Below, one piece after another: positions 54,976 through 62,965 of a stretch of DNA of 64,000 nucleotides (the first letter of the stretch is position 1; each line of letters opens with the position of its first letter). Source of the stretch: DASQHL01 sp963843685 (GTDB taxonomy: Bacteria; Chloroflexota; Dehalococcoidia; DSTF01; JACRBR01); the NCBI GenBank assembly GCA_963843685.1, contig CAWJLO010000008.1, positions 186,001 through 250,000 of the forward strand. The letters run 5' to 3'. The translations under genes were made by a program, and so were the position numbers. The notes beneath the pieces are model-generated. The model was not told where the DNA came from and did not search any database. It saw only the letters and a list, made by a program, of their open reading frames with translations.

Positions 54976-55914
54976 TTATGTCGTGTGGGATTGGGCGGGG
55001 CGGGCGGCGGCCACGAGCTCGCGGAGGTGCTGGATCCTGTGGTCGCGGAGGTGGCGCTCGATGCCTTCGAGGACGTGGATGGGGGCGAGGGGGTCGCGGA
55101 AGGTGGCGGTGCCGACCTGGACGGCAGAGGCGCCGGCGAGCAGGAATTCGACGGCGTCTTCGCCGGTGGAGATGCCGCCGCAGCCGATGACGGGGACGTC
55201 GACGGCGGAGGAGACCTGCCAGACCATGCGGAGGGCGACGGGCTTGAGCGCGGGGCCGGAGAGGCCGGCGAAGGTGCGGGCGATGCGGGGCTTGCCCGTC
55301 GCGGCGTCGATGGACATGGCCTGGAGGGTGTTGATGACGCAGAGGGCATCGGCGCCGGCTTCGACGACGCGGCGGGCGATGGCGACGATGTCGGTGACGT
55401 TCGGGGTGAGCTTGACGATGACGGGGAGCGAGCTGGCGCGGACGCAGGCGGCGGTGACGGCGGCGGCGACCTCGGCGTCCTGGCCGAACTCCATGCCGCC
55501 CTGCTGGGCGTTCGGGCTGCTGATGTTGAGCTCAAGGCCGGCGATGCCGGGGACGCCATCGAGGGCGGCAGCGCAGTCGCCGTACTCTTCGACGGTGCTG
55601 CCGAGGATGCTGACGATGACGGGCACCTTCCAGCGCTCCCATGTGGGCGCCATGTCGCGGATGAGCTTGTCGACGCCGATGTTCTGGAGGCCGATGGAGT
55701 TGAGCATGCCGGCGGGGGTCTCGTCGATGCGGGGGGCGGGGCTGCCGGCGCGGGGCCGGAGGGTCGTGGTCTTCGAGACGATGGCGCCGAGACGCTGGAT
55801 GTCGAAGACGCGGGGCCAGTCGACGCCGTAGCTGAAGGTGCCGGAGGCGACCATCACGGGGTTGGCGAGCGTGAGGGAGCGCTTGCCCGAGGCGAGATCG
55901 ACGGAGAGGTCCAT
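54976..55914 (-). CDS. pyrD: Dihydroorotate dehydrogenase, class 1 type, catalytic Ser in place of Cys
   Basis: 312 residues. PVMVASGTFSYGVDW, AIVSKTTTLRPRAGSPAPR, GLELNISSPNAQQGGMEFG, LPVIVKLTPNVTDI, CVINTLQAMSID and VIGCGGISTGEDAVEFLLAGAS are the FMN- and substrate-binding blocks of class 1 dihydroorotate dehydrogenase. The catalytic motif in class 1A/1B enzymes is NxSCPN; here it is NISSPN. A Ser base is usual in class 2 and in class 1S archaeal enzymes. No pyrK lies nearby. The enzyme oxidises dihydroorotate in pyrimidine synthesis. Confidence 0.92.
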   Translation of the reverse strand: MDLSVDLASGKRSLTLANPVMVASGTFSYGVDWPRVFDIQRLGAIVSKTTTLRPRAGSPAPRIDETPAGMLNSIGLQNIGVDKLIRDMAPTWERWKVPVIVSILGSTVEEYGDCAAALDGVPGIAGLELNISSPNAQQGGMEFGQDAEVAAAVTAACVRASSLPVIVKLTPNVTDIVAIARRVVEAGADALCVINTLQAMSIDAATGKPRIARTFAGLSGPALKPVALRMVWQVSSAVDVPVIGCGGISTGEDAVEFLLAGASAVQVGTATFRDPLAPIHVLEGIERHLRDHRIQHLRELVAAARPAQSHTT

Positions 55915-55997
55915 GTGCGCGGGGCCCTTCGGTGATTTGCCGGAGTATAGCGGGCGTGCGGCGTCGATCGATGGGAGGGGCGCTGCGCCCTCTGCAC

Positions 55998-56042
55998 TTC
56001 CGCCTTGGCGCTCCGCGCCCTCCTCTCCCGTCGCCTCCGGCG
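55998..56042 (+). repeat. 45-bp GC-rich interspersed repeat, copy A
   Basis: It begins TTCCGCCTTGGCGCTCCGCG and ends CGTCGCCTCCGGCG. It matches copy B at 56524-56568 at about 40 of 45 positions. Confidence 0.7.
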
Positions 56043-56044
56043 CT

Positions 56045-56341
56045 CTACGGCGCTGTAGCGGCGACGATGACTTCGCCGACGGTGCGAACCTGTTCGCTGG
56101 CGAGATGCGGGGCGACGTTCTGGGCGAACCAGCCGGGGCCGATGATGGCGCCGCCGTTCTGGGCGTCCGCCGCGGTGTCCCAGAGGATGACGACGGCGGC
56201 TCGATCGTCGGCTTCCTTCACGTAGTAGAAGGCGCGGAAGCCGGATAGGCCACGAATGAGGGGAAGGAGGCCGGACTCGAGCTTCGGGCGGAGCTGCTCT
56301 ACGGGCATGTCGAGGTGGAGGTGGTTGATGACGGCGTGCAT
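56045..56341 (-). CDS. ABM-like ferredoxin-fold protein
   Basis: 98 residues from ATG 56341 (MHAVINHLHLDMPVEQLRPK). LSGFRAFYYVKEADDRAAVVILWDTAADAQNG gives the split beta-alpha-beta pattern of small antibiotic-biosynthesis-monooxygenase-like or EthD-type dimers, often of unknown role. A longer in-frame start exists but is not conserved. It sits between pyrD and a repeat-rich spacer. Monocistronic as far as can be seen. Confidence 0.7.
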   Translation of the reverse strand: MHAVINHLHLDMPVEQLRPKLESGLLPLIRGLSGFRAFYYVKEADDRAAVVILWDTAADAQNGGAIIGPGWFAQNVAPHLASEQVRTVGEVIVAATAP

Positions 56342-56953
56342 GTGTGCGGCTCCTGCTGATGAGTGTTTTCGTACAGTATCCACGAAGGACGGGCGTGACC
56401 GCGACTATATGTTCTCAACATTTTCGCTTGCCTCACCCTGTTGTGCCGGGTGGTGGCGAGCTGAGGCGCGGATCGGTGGTGGGGGCGGAGCTGCCTTGCC
56501 GGGAGGGCGGCGCCTTCGGCATTTTCCGCCTTGGCGCTTCGCGCCGCCCTCTCCGGTCGCCTGCGGCGACACCCTCTCCCACAAGGGGAGAGGGAGGTGA
56601 CGGCGGTGGGGCACGGCGGAGGAGCGGGGAGTGTGACCTCGCCGCCGGTCGGGTGGATCAGTGGCCGTGCGGAGTGGTCGCCGGTGCGTGGTTGACCTCA
56701 CCCCCCGGCCCCCTCTCCAGCGGTCTGGCGAGGGGGAGCTTGTGTCGGGGCGATGAGGTGCGGTGTGGGGCTGGTGCGGCGGAGCGAGCGAAGGGGGCTC
56801 TCCTTCGGCGAGTGTGCCACGGGCACGCGGGGCAGCAGCCGCTACCACGGACGGGAGTCTGCTCGTCGGGACGCGAGTGGCGATTTGCACGCGGGAGCGT
56901 GGCGGGGCGTCGTGCCATACTGGTTGCGGGGAGAGCACACAGGAGGAGCGACC
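56342..56953. other. Repeat-rich spacer, 612 bp
   Basis: No convincing gene. It contains repeat copy B, a hairpin CCCTCTCCC (56572-56580) with GGGAGAGGG (56586-56594), and a CCCCCCGGCCCCCTCTCC stretch (56701-56718) with a GAGGGGGAGC partner (56732-56741). These resemble REP-like intergenic elements common in high-GC genomes. Confidence 0.45.
56524..56568 (+). repeat. 45-bp GC-rich interspersed repeat, copy B
   Basis: It begins TTCCGCCTTGGCGCTTCGCG and ends GGTCGCCTGCGGCG. Near-copy of 55998-56042, followed immediately by a 9-bp-stem hairpin. Confidence 0.7.
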
Positions 56954-57181
56954 GTGGGGCGGAAAGAGATCGAGGCGCTGATCAAGGTGTTGCAGCAGCA
57001 GCTGGCGGCGGGGCGCGACAGCGTGGTCACAGGATCGTGGCAGATCATCTACAGCCGGGACCACGACGCCTTCCTGTTCGAGAAGTGCGAGGTGGGGGGC
57101 GGGTACTGCGAGGAGCGGCCGAGCGTGGTGTCGGTGACGGGGAAGGTGCTGGACAAGGGCGGGCCGCTGCTGGGGAACTAA
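56954..57181 (+). CDS. Small hypothetical protein
   Basis: 75 residues from GTG 56954, which has AGGAGGAG 6 nt upstream. GRKEIEALIKVLQQQLAAGR is helical; SWQIIYSRDHDAFLFEKCEV and GYCEERPSVVSVTGKVLDKG look like strands with two cysteines. No family recognised. The good ribosome site and balanced composition amid spacer repeats favour a real gene. Confidence 0.55.
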   Translation: MGRKEIEALIKVLQQQLAAGRDSVVTGSWQIIYSRDHDAFLFEKCEVGGGYCEERPSVVSVTGKVLDKGGPLLGN

Positions 57182-57412
57182 TCGTTCATCGTTTGCGGTG
57201 GACGGTGACGGGTGATGCAGTGTCCGCTGTCGCGTACCCTGCATCACCTTTGAAGCGGGCCGGGGGACACCCCCGGAGCCCCCCGGCAGGGGGCGCTGCG
57301 CTCCCTGCACCCCCGGCTATGGCGCCGGGGAGTCGAGGGTGAAGGACTGAAGAGGGGCGTTACCAGCGGGGATAACGGGCGGTTCAGCAGCGGATGAGAA
57401 TCGGAGGAACGC
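57182..57412. repeat. GC-rich hairpin spacer
   Basis: 231 bp with a strong hairpin CCGGGGG-ACA-CCCCCGG (57260-57276), followed by CCCCCCGG and GCGCCGGGG runs. It looks like another REP-type element; it could also terminate the preceding small gene. Confidence 0.4.
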
Positions 57413-57847
57413 ATGACGGTACAGGGTGAGTATGCGGCGAGTCCGCTGAAGTTTGCGGCGGACCAGGTGGAGTTGTACGAGCGGACGGGCGGGGCCGAGG
57501 GCAACCTGTTGATGGGGAAGCCTGTGGTGATCCTGACGACGCTGGGGCGGAAGAGCGGGAAGGTGCGGAAGACGCCGCTGATGCGGGTGGAGAAGGACGG
57601 GACGTACGCAGTGGTGGCGTCGATGGGCGGGGCGCCGAAGCACCCTGTCTGGTACCTCAACCTGATGGAGTCGCCGGAGATCACGCTGCAGGACGGCCCG
57701 GAGGCGCGCCCGGTGAAGGCGCGCGAGGTGCACGGCGAGGAGAAGGCGCGCTGGTGGGCGATCGCGTGCGAGGCGTGGCCGGCGTACGCGGACTACCAGG
57801 CGAAGACTGAGCGGGAGATCCCGGTGGTGGTGCTGGAGGCGCGGTAG
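57413..57847 (+). CDS. Deazaflavin-dependent nitroreductase family protein (Ddn-like)
   Basis: 144 residues. MGKPVVILTTLGRKSGKVRKTPLMRV, YAVVASMGGAPKHPVWYLNL and EITLQDGPEARPVKAREV are diagnostic of the Ddn/F420H2-dependent quinone or nitro-reductase family. The GRKSG..R.TPL phosphate-binding motif is intact. GGAGGAACGC lies before ATG 57413. Paralogue of the gene at 6584 but closer to the core family. Two such genes imply the cell uses F420 or a similar deazaflavin. Confidence 0.9.
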   Translation: MTVQGEYAASPLKFAADQVELYERTGGAEGNLLMGKPVVILTTLGRKSGKVRKTPLMRVEKDGTYAVVASMGGAPKHPVWYLNLMESPEITLQDGPEARPVKAREVHGEEKARWWAIACEAWPAYADYQAKTEREIPVVVLEAR

Positions 57848-58156
57848 GGAACCGTGGGCGTTCTTCGAAGCATTCGCCCGCCGCGGCACGTGGCGGTCGC
57901 ATTCTGCGAGTCGCACGACGCGGGCCAACAGGGACGATGAGCCTTCCGCCGAGCTCGCAGTGATTGCGTCAGCCGCGCTGTGGTGTGAGGGTGTAGATGT
58001 GGGTTTTAGAGGCATTCGCTGTCGTGGTTGGCGGTGACCCGTACACCACGACCCAACGCCCCGCATTCTCCTCGCTGACGCGGGAGACGAGCGCTCTCCG
58101 CTGATGCTCTTGGGTAACATGGGCTGGTAGATCCGTAGACCCAGTGCGGGTGCAAC
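57848..58156. other. Intergenic region upstream of heliorhodopsin, 309 bp
   Basis: No gene found. TAACAT (58115-58120) is a possible -10, about 37 bp before the heliorhodopsin ATG. No strong -35 or operator is apparent. Confidence 0.35.
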
Positions 58157-58936
58157 ATGAACGACAACAAGGCGACGTGGACCCGACTCCGCTTGTTCAA
58201 CGCGCTCATGGCGCTCGTTCACAGTGGCCAAGGCATCGCCATCCTCCTACTGAGTAACGAGGCCACGGTCCCAGTTCGGACGTCGTTTCTCCGCTTCAAC
58301 GAGGGGCAGCAGGCACTCGAGACGTACACGCGCGACGTGTTCGATCTGCAGCTGGCACCCCTGGTCGCGGCGTTTCTCTTCATTTCGGCGATCGCCCACG
58401 CCCTGGTCGCCCTTCCCCGGGTGTTTGGATGGTACGTCGCCAACGTGCAGCGCTCGATCAACTACGTCCGCTGGTGGGAATACGCCGCGAGCGCGTCTCT
58501 CATGATCGCCGTGATCGCGATGCTTACGGGGATGTACGACCTTGGCAGCCTCATCCTCATCTTCTCGCTGAATGCGACGATGCTGCTGTTCGGGTTGTTG
58601 ATGGAGACGCAAAACCGGCCCGGCAACCGGGTCACGTGGCTCCCGTTCGTGTTCGGCTGTATGGCGGGTACCGTGCCGTGGGGCGTCATCGCCCTCTATT
58701 TGTGGTCGCCGGGCACGGGCCCCGGAGAGCCGCCCGCGTTCGTATACGCGATCTTCTTCTCTCTGTTTGTCTGGTACTCGCTCTTCGCCCTCAATATGTG
58801 GCTCCAGTATCGCCGCGTAGGCCCATGGCGGGACTACGTGTTCGGCGAGTACGGATACATCGTACTTAGCCTGACGGCGAAGTCGCTCCTCGCATGGCAG
58901 GTCTTCGCGGGCGCCCTTACGCTACCCGTAAATTGA
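58157..58936 (+). CDS. Heliorhodopsin
   Basis: 259 residues, seven helices. The retinal Schiff-base Lys is K242 in LSLTAKSLLAWQVFAGAL. The counter-ion Glu is E108 in NYVRWWEYAASASLMI, and His22 (LVHSGQ) and His81 (IAHALVA) match the two conserved histidines. These align with E107, K241, H23 and H80 of the founding heliorhodopsin 48C12. Other hallmarks are AMLTGMYDLGSLILIFSLNA, FVFGCMAGTVPW and the RVGPWRDYVFGEYGYIVLS segment. Heliorhodopsins are inverted light sensors that usually do not pump ions. No retinal-synthesis gene is in the window. Confidence 0.95.
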   Translation: MNDNKATWTRLRLFNALMALVHSGQGIAILLLSNEATVPVRTSFLRFNEGQQALETYTRDVFDLQLAPLVAAFLFISAIAHALVALPRVFGWYVANVQRSINYVRWWEYAASASLMIAVIAMLTGMYDLGSLILIFSLNATMLLFGLLMETQNRPGNRVTWLPFVFGCMAGTVPWGVIALYLWSPGTGPGEPPAFVYAIFFSLFVWYSLFALNMWLQYRRVGPWRDYVFGEYGYIVLSLTAKSLLAWQVFAGALTLPVN

Positions 58937-59079
58937 CCCTGTTGCCGGCGCGCTCCCCAATACGAACGACCTGACCGCGAGCGGGCTCGACACAGCTTGT
59001 TCGCGAATCCGCGACGCCGAGCAGAACGCGAAACTCAGGATCCACCCAGCTCCTCCGGCCAGCGCGCAATACTGTGCCG

Positions 59080-59970
59080 GTGAGGCGATTCGGAGTCCTG
59101 GTGTTGGCGCTGTCCCTGGCGGCGTGCACTCCGCAGGGGAGGCCGGCCTCTACGCCGGCCAATCCCACTACCGCGGGGACAACCGCGCGGCCGACGGAGG
59201 CGAGCGCGGGCACTGTGCCGCCACCGCGCTCCACCAGCACAACCGGCAGGGTCGTCGGTCCGATCAGCCAAGCAGAGGCACTTGACGGGCACCTGCCGAT
59301 CCACGGACTCGCGCTCGTCTTTTCGACCGGCGAGTTGTACCTGTTCACCAGTCTCAGCCCGACATCCTGGGCGGACGACGAGACAGTCGTGGCACCGTCG
59401 CCGCCTGAAGGGGGACAGGTCTTTCCCGGCGCCGCGCATCAAGGAGCGCATCTGCTGGGACTGGACGGCACCGACACGTCCATCGACGCGCGCCCTCCCG
59501 CGACGGCGGAGCCATACCCTCCATCGACGACAAGCACGGATGGGCAGTGGCGACTTACGAGCGACGGGAGCGACGCTTACGTGGAAGAGATCACCAGTGG
59601 CCGGCGGGTGACGGTACCAGCAGCGGCAACCTACCTGTGGTCGCCGCTTGGTCATCTGCTCGCTATCGGTGGCGGGCGATGCGGCGACGTGCCACTGTAC
59701 ATCGTCGATCCCGACGGCACGACGCCGGTGCGGAAGGTCGAGCTGGGAGGAGGATCGATTGCCCGCTCGTACACGTGGCGACCAGATGCGAGCGGGTTCG
59801 CCCTCGCCACGCTGTCCACAATCGTGTTCGTCCGCGCAGACGATCTGGCGATTCGGCGGCTCGCGCCGGTTGCTCCCGCAACCCTCCTCGGCGAGCCGGT
59901 CTTCGGCCCGTGGAGCCCGTCGGGCGCATACCTGCTGTTCGGTCTGTACTTCGGCCGCGCGTGTCCGTAG
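59080..59970 (+). CDS. Lipoprotein with beta-propeller-like repeats
   Basis: 296 residues from GTG 59080, which lies 6 nt after AATACT and may be leaderless. Lipobox ALSLAAC (Cys around residue 16), a ~45-residue Thr/Pro/Ala linker, then repeats with TSTDGQWRLTSDGSDAYVEE, SPLGHLLAIGGGRCGDVPLY and WRPDASGFALATLS. These resemble the WD/PD40 or TolB-type blades. No catalytic motif. It is outside the membrane. Function unknown. Confidence 0.7.
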   Translation: MRRFGVLVLALSLAACTPQGRPASTPANPTTAGTTARPTEASAGTVPPPRSTSTTGRVVGPISQAEALDGHLPIHGLALVFSTGELYLFTSLSPTSWADDETVVAPSPPEGGQVFPGAAHQGAHLLGLDGTDTSIDARPPATAEPYPPSTTSTDGQWRLTSDGSDAYVEEITSGRRVTVPAAATYLWSPLGHLLAIGGGRCGDVPLYIVDPDGTTPVRKVELGGGSIARSYTWRPDASGFALATLSTIVFVRADDLAIRRLAPVAPATLLGEPVFGPWSPSGAYLLFGLYFGRACP

Positions 59971-60304
59971 CGGGCCCGCGGGGAGGCGCGCCATAGGGGC
60001 CGGCCGGCGAACCCACCTGTTTCGAGCGTGGTCTGCCCCTGGTCTAGCCGCTCCCTCGCCCCTGCAGAGCGTGCGGCGATGGCGCGATGGACGTTTTGGG
60101 TCGTTGCGTTCGTGCCAGGGGCGGTGTTCGCGGCGACGGTGGCGCAGAGGTGGCGGGGTCTCGACAGGCGACATGGCGGTCTCGGAGGGAGTACCTTACC
60201 TTTGAACCGCCTAATCCGGGATCGGCAGGCTGTTCCGAGGCGCCGGGAATCGAGCGGCGCCCAGTGTTCGAGCAAGGTCGTCGTGAACTAGCGGAGGGAC
60301 GGAC
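59971..60304. other. Intergenic region, 334 bp, with a TauE-like relic
   Basis: It holds the remnant at 60079-60158 described separately. GGAGGGA (60294-60300) is the ribosome site for the next gene. Nothing else assignable. Confidence 0.45.
60079..60158 (+). pseudogene. Relic of the 5' end of a TauE/SafE gene
   Basis: ATGGCGCGATGGACGTTTTG and the following 60 bp closely match 61115-61195 at the start of the intact tauE-like gene. The translated piece WVVAFVPGAVFAATVAQ corresponds to IVVVVLAAVFVATVAQ there, but one extra T shifts the frame relative to the normal start and the rest of the gene is missing. A truncated duplicate. Confidence 0.55.
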
Positions 60305-61039
60305 ATGAAGTGGGGCCGCAGACTGACGATCGCCTTCTTGCTGGTGGCGCCGATCTTCCTGCTGGGCGCACGATGCATCGACCACGAGAGTCTACGAAAA
60401 GGCCCTGACGGCGATTGGCACCTGTACGGTGAGATCCACAACGACACGAACGTCCAGGGCACGCAGATCCTCCTCCAGGGGACGCTGTACGATCCCTCCG
60501 GCAGGGTGATGGCTGTCGGTCAGACGTATATCTGTCCAGGGGATCTGTCGCCGGGCACGTTTTCGGTCTACGACATCCGGTTCAAGGACTCTTCGGCGAT
60601 CGTTGGGCCCTTTGCACGCAAGATCAACGTGCTGAGCGGCAAGGCGGTCCCAGAACATCTTCCGCCGCTGCCGGTGACCGACGTCAACTTCACGACCACG
60701 GCAACCCGAGCCTTCGACGGATCGGTGAACTGGGAGATCGTCTTCAAGTACTCACCGCCGCTGACGGGCCCGGTTTCGTCGGGGTCCATGGCTGGCTGCG
60801 TGGCGTTCTACGATGCTTCGGGCAACGTCGTTTCGGTGGAGGGTCCGGACACACCGGGTATCGGAGGGTTCCACATCTCGGGTTACAGCCAAATCGTACG
60901 TGACATGGACCCGACCGTCCCGGCCGACGCGGTTTCCTTCCGCGGGTTGTTCTGGTTTCCCCATTCGGACAGCGCTTTCTTCGAGTCCGACTATGCGCCC
61001 GTGATCTCCGACGCGGTCACGATCCCGGCAGAACCGTAG
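60305..61039 (+). CDS. Secreted or membrane-anchored hypothetical protein
   Basis: 244 residues. An N-terminal hydrophobic signal (RRLTIAFLLVAPIFLLGARC) is followed by a beta-sandwich-like body with WHLYGEIHNDTNVQGTQILLQGTLYDPSGRVM, which resembles an FxLYD-type domain. No enzymatic motif. CGGAGGGA precedes ATG 60305. It lies between a TauE relic and the intact TauE gene. Function unknown. Confidence 0.7.
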   Translation: MKWGRRLTIAFLLVAPIFLLGARCIDHESLRKGPDGDWHLYGEIHNDTNVQGTQILLQGTLYDPSGRVMAVGQTYICPGDLSPGTFSVYDIRFKDSSAIVGPFARKINVLSGKAVPEHLPPLPVTDVNFTTTATRAFDGSVNWEIVFKYSPPLTGPVSSGSMAGCVAFYDASGNVVSVEGPDTPGIGGFHISGYSQIVRDMDPTVPADAVSFRGLFWFPHSDSAFFESDYAPVISDAVTIPAEP

Positions 61040-61122
61040 CGCCGACTCTGTCCTCGGCCTGACGCCCAGCCGCCCGGCGGACGGCGCTACCTTCGCGTGA
61101 GCGCATCCGGCAGTATGGCGCG

Positions 61123-61863
61123 ATGGACGTTTGGATCGTCGTGGTTGTGCTGGCGGCAGTGTTCGTGGCGACGGTGGCGCAGACGGTGGCGGGGTTCGGG
61201 TTCGCGCTGATCGTGGTGCCGGCGTTCGTGGCGGTGCTGGACGTGCGGGACGCGATCGTGCTGACGACGCTCGTCGGGATCATCAACAACGGCGTGCTGG
61301 CGTTCACGACGCGGCGTCACGTGCCGTGGGGGACGGTGACGCCGATGCTGCTCGGGGCGGCCGCGGGGATGCCGGTGGGGCTGGCGGTGCTGCTGCTGGC
61401 GCCGGCGGACGCGATCCGGATCAGCGTCGGGGTGGCGACGATCGTGATCGCGGGGGCGCTGGCGCGCGGGCTGCGGTTCCGGGACGCGAGCGTGGTGGCG
61501 GCGGCGACGGCGGGCGGGATCTCGGGGCTGCTGAACACGAGCGTGGGGATCAACGGGCCGCCGGTGGCGCTGTACCTGCAGGGGCGGGAGCTGCCGCACG
61601 GCGAGTTTCGGGGGGCGCTGGCGGTGTTCTTCGTCGTGAGCAACGTGATCGCGATCGCGATCTTCGTCGTCTCGATGATCATCACGTCGACGGCGCTGGC
61701 GCTGTGGGCGGCGGCGGTCCCGGCGGTGGGTGTGGGGAGCTTCGTGGGGCACCGGCTGGTGCATCGGGTGAACCCGGTGGTGTTCCGGCGGCTGGTGTAC
61801 GTGTTGCTGCTGGCGTCGGCGCTGTCGGCTATCGGGTCGTCGGTGGCGCGAATGGCGGGGTGA
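61123..61863 (+). CDS. TauE/SafE-family membrane transporter
   Basis: 246 residues with about eight helices. WIVVVVLAAVFVATVAQTVAGFGFALIVVP (read in parts), VGIINNGVLAFTTRRHVPWG and SGLLNTSVGINGPPVALYLQG carry the two repeated Gly/Pro motifs of the family. Members export sulfite, sulfonates or related anions; the substrate here is unknown. ATG 61123 begins MDVWIVVVVL. Confidence 0.9.
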   Translation: MDVWIVVVVLAAVFVATVAQTVAGFGFALIVVPAFVAVLDVRDAIVLTTLVGIINNGVLAFTTRRHVPWGTVTPMLLGAAAGMPVGLAVLLLAPADAIRISVGVATIVIAGALARGLRFRDASVVAAATAGGISGLLNTSVGINGPPVALYLQGRELPHGEFRGALAVFFVVSNVIAIAIFVVSMIITSTALALWAAAVPAVGVGSFVGHRLVHRVNPVVFRRLVYVLLLASALSAIGSSVARMAG

Positions 61864-61963
61864 GGGCGGCCCTTCCGGAAGATGAGAATCTCATCGGAAG
61901 GCGGCGTGTGCGGGCGGGCGCCGTGAGGTAGGATGTGGTGCTTCACGTTTCGCGGGAGTCTCC

Positions 61964-62849
61964 ATGGCGCCACTTCTCCTCCATCTCGGCGGAACGTCGA
62001 CGACCACCTGGTGGCACTGGCCGGTGCGAGCCGACGTGATCATGACGTGCCTCGTCATGCTGGCGGCGTACTTCTACGTGATCACGCAGCTGCGGGAGGT
62101 CTGGTCGGACGCGGGGCGCGTGCGGCGGTCGCAGATCGCGTGTTTCGTGACGGGCGTGCTGGTGATGTACCTGGCCACCGGCTCGCCGATCGACACGGTA
62201 GGCGACAACTTCCTGTTGGCGGCGCACATGCTGCAGCACATGCTGCTGCTCTTCGTGGTGGCGCCGCTGCTGCTCGCGGGGACGCCAACGTGGGTGTGGC
62301 AGCGGATGCTGCGGCGGCCGAGCCGTGCTGCGCGTGGCGAAGGTGATCGTGCATCCGGTGATGGCGCTGGCGATCGTCTCAGGGACGTTCATCGCGGTGC
62401 ACCTGCCGGCGGTGCTGGACTTCCAGCTACAGCACGACTCGGCGCACCTGTTCGGGCACATCGCGCTGACGGCGGCCGGGTTCGTGCTGTGGTGGCCGGT
62501 GCTGAGCACGGTGCCGGAGTTGCCGCGGAGCTCGTACCCGGTGCAGATCGCGTACCTGTTCGTGCAGTCGCTGGCGCCGTCGATCCTGGCGTCGTTCGTC
62601 ACGTTCGCGGACGGGGCGGTGTACTCGTTCTACGCGCAACAGCCGCGGCTGTGGGGGCTCTCGGCGGTGACGGACCAGCAGATCGCGGGGGGCATCATGA
62701 AGCTCTTCGGGCTGGTGGCGACGTGGTGGTTCATCGCGCTGGCGTTCCATCGCTGGTATCGCCTGGAGACGCAGGAGGCGGAGAAAGAGCCGCTCTGGAG
62801 CGAGGTCGAGGAAGAGCTGCAGAGCATGGGGCTGACGTCGGGGCACTGA
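61964..62849 (+). CDS. ctaG: Cytochrome c oxidase assembly protein CtaG (caa3 type), frameshifted
   Basis: The start MAPLLLHLGGTSTTTWWHWP runs through LREVWSDAGRVRRSQIACF and AAHMLQHMLLLFVVAPLLLAG to WVWQRMLRRPS. The frame then breaks near 62318-62325 (one base missing) and continues with VLRVAKVIVHPVMALAIVSG, HLFGHIALTAAGFVLWWPVL, SVTDQQ-like VTDQQIAGGIMKLFGLVATW and a charged tail. Together about 295 residues, the size and block order of CtaG, an eight-helix protein needed for copper insertion into the oxidase. It lies 37 kb from the cta operon. The shift may be technical. Confidence 0.85.
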
Positions 62850-62965
62850 GCCGCTGGCGGGCTCGTCACTCCACTGACACACGACACTTCTTCTCCGCAG
62901 GGCCGGGGCCCTACTTCCGAATACACTATGTCGATGATCCTGCTCACGACACACGCGAGTCGCGC

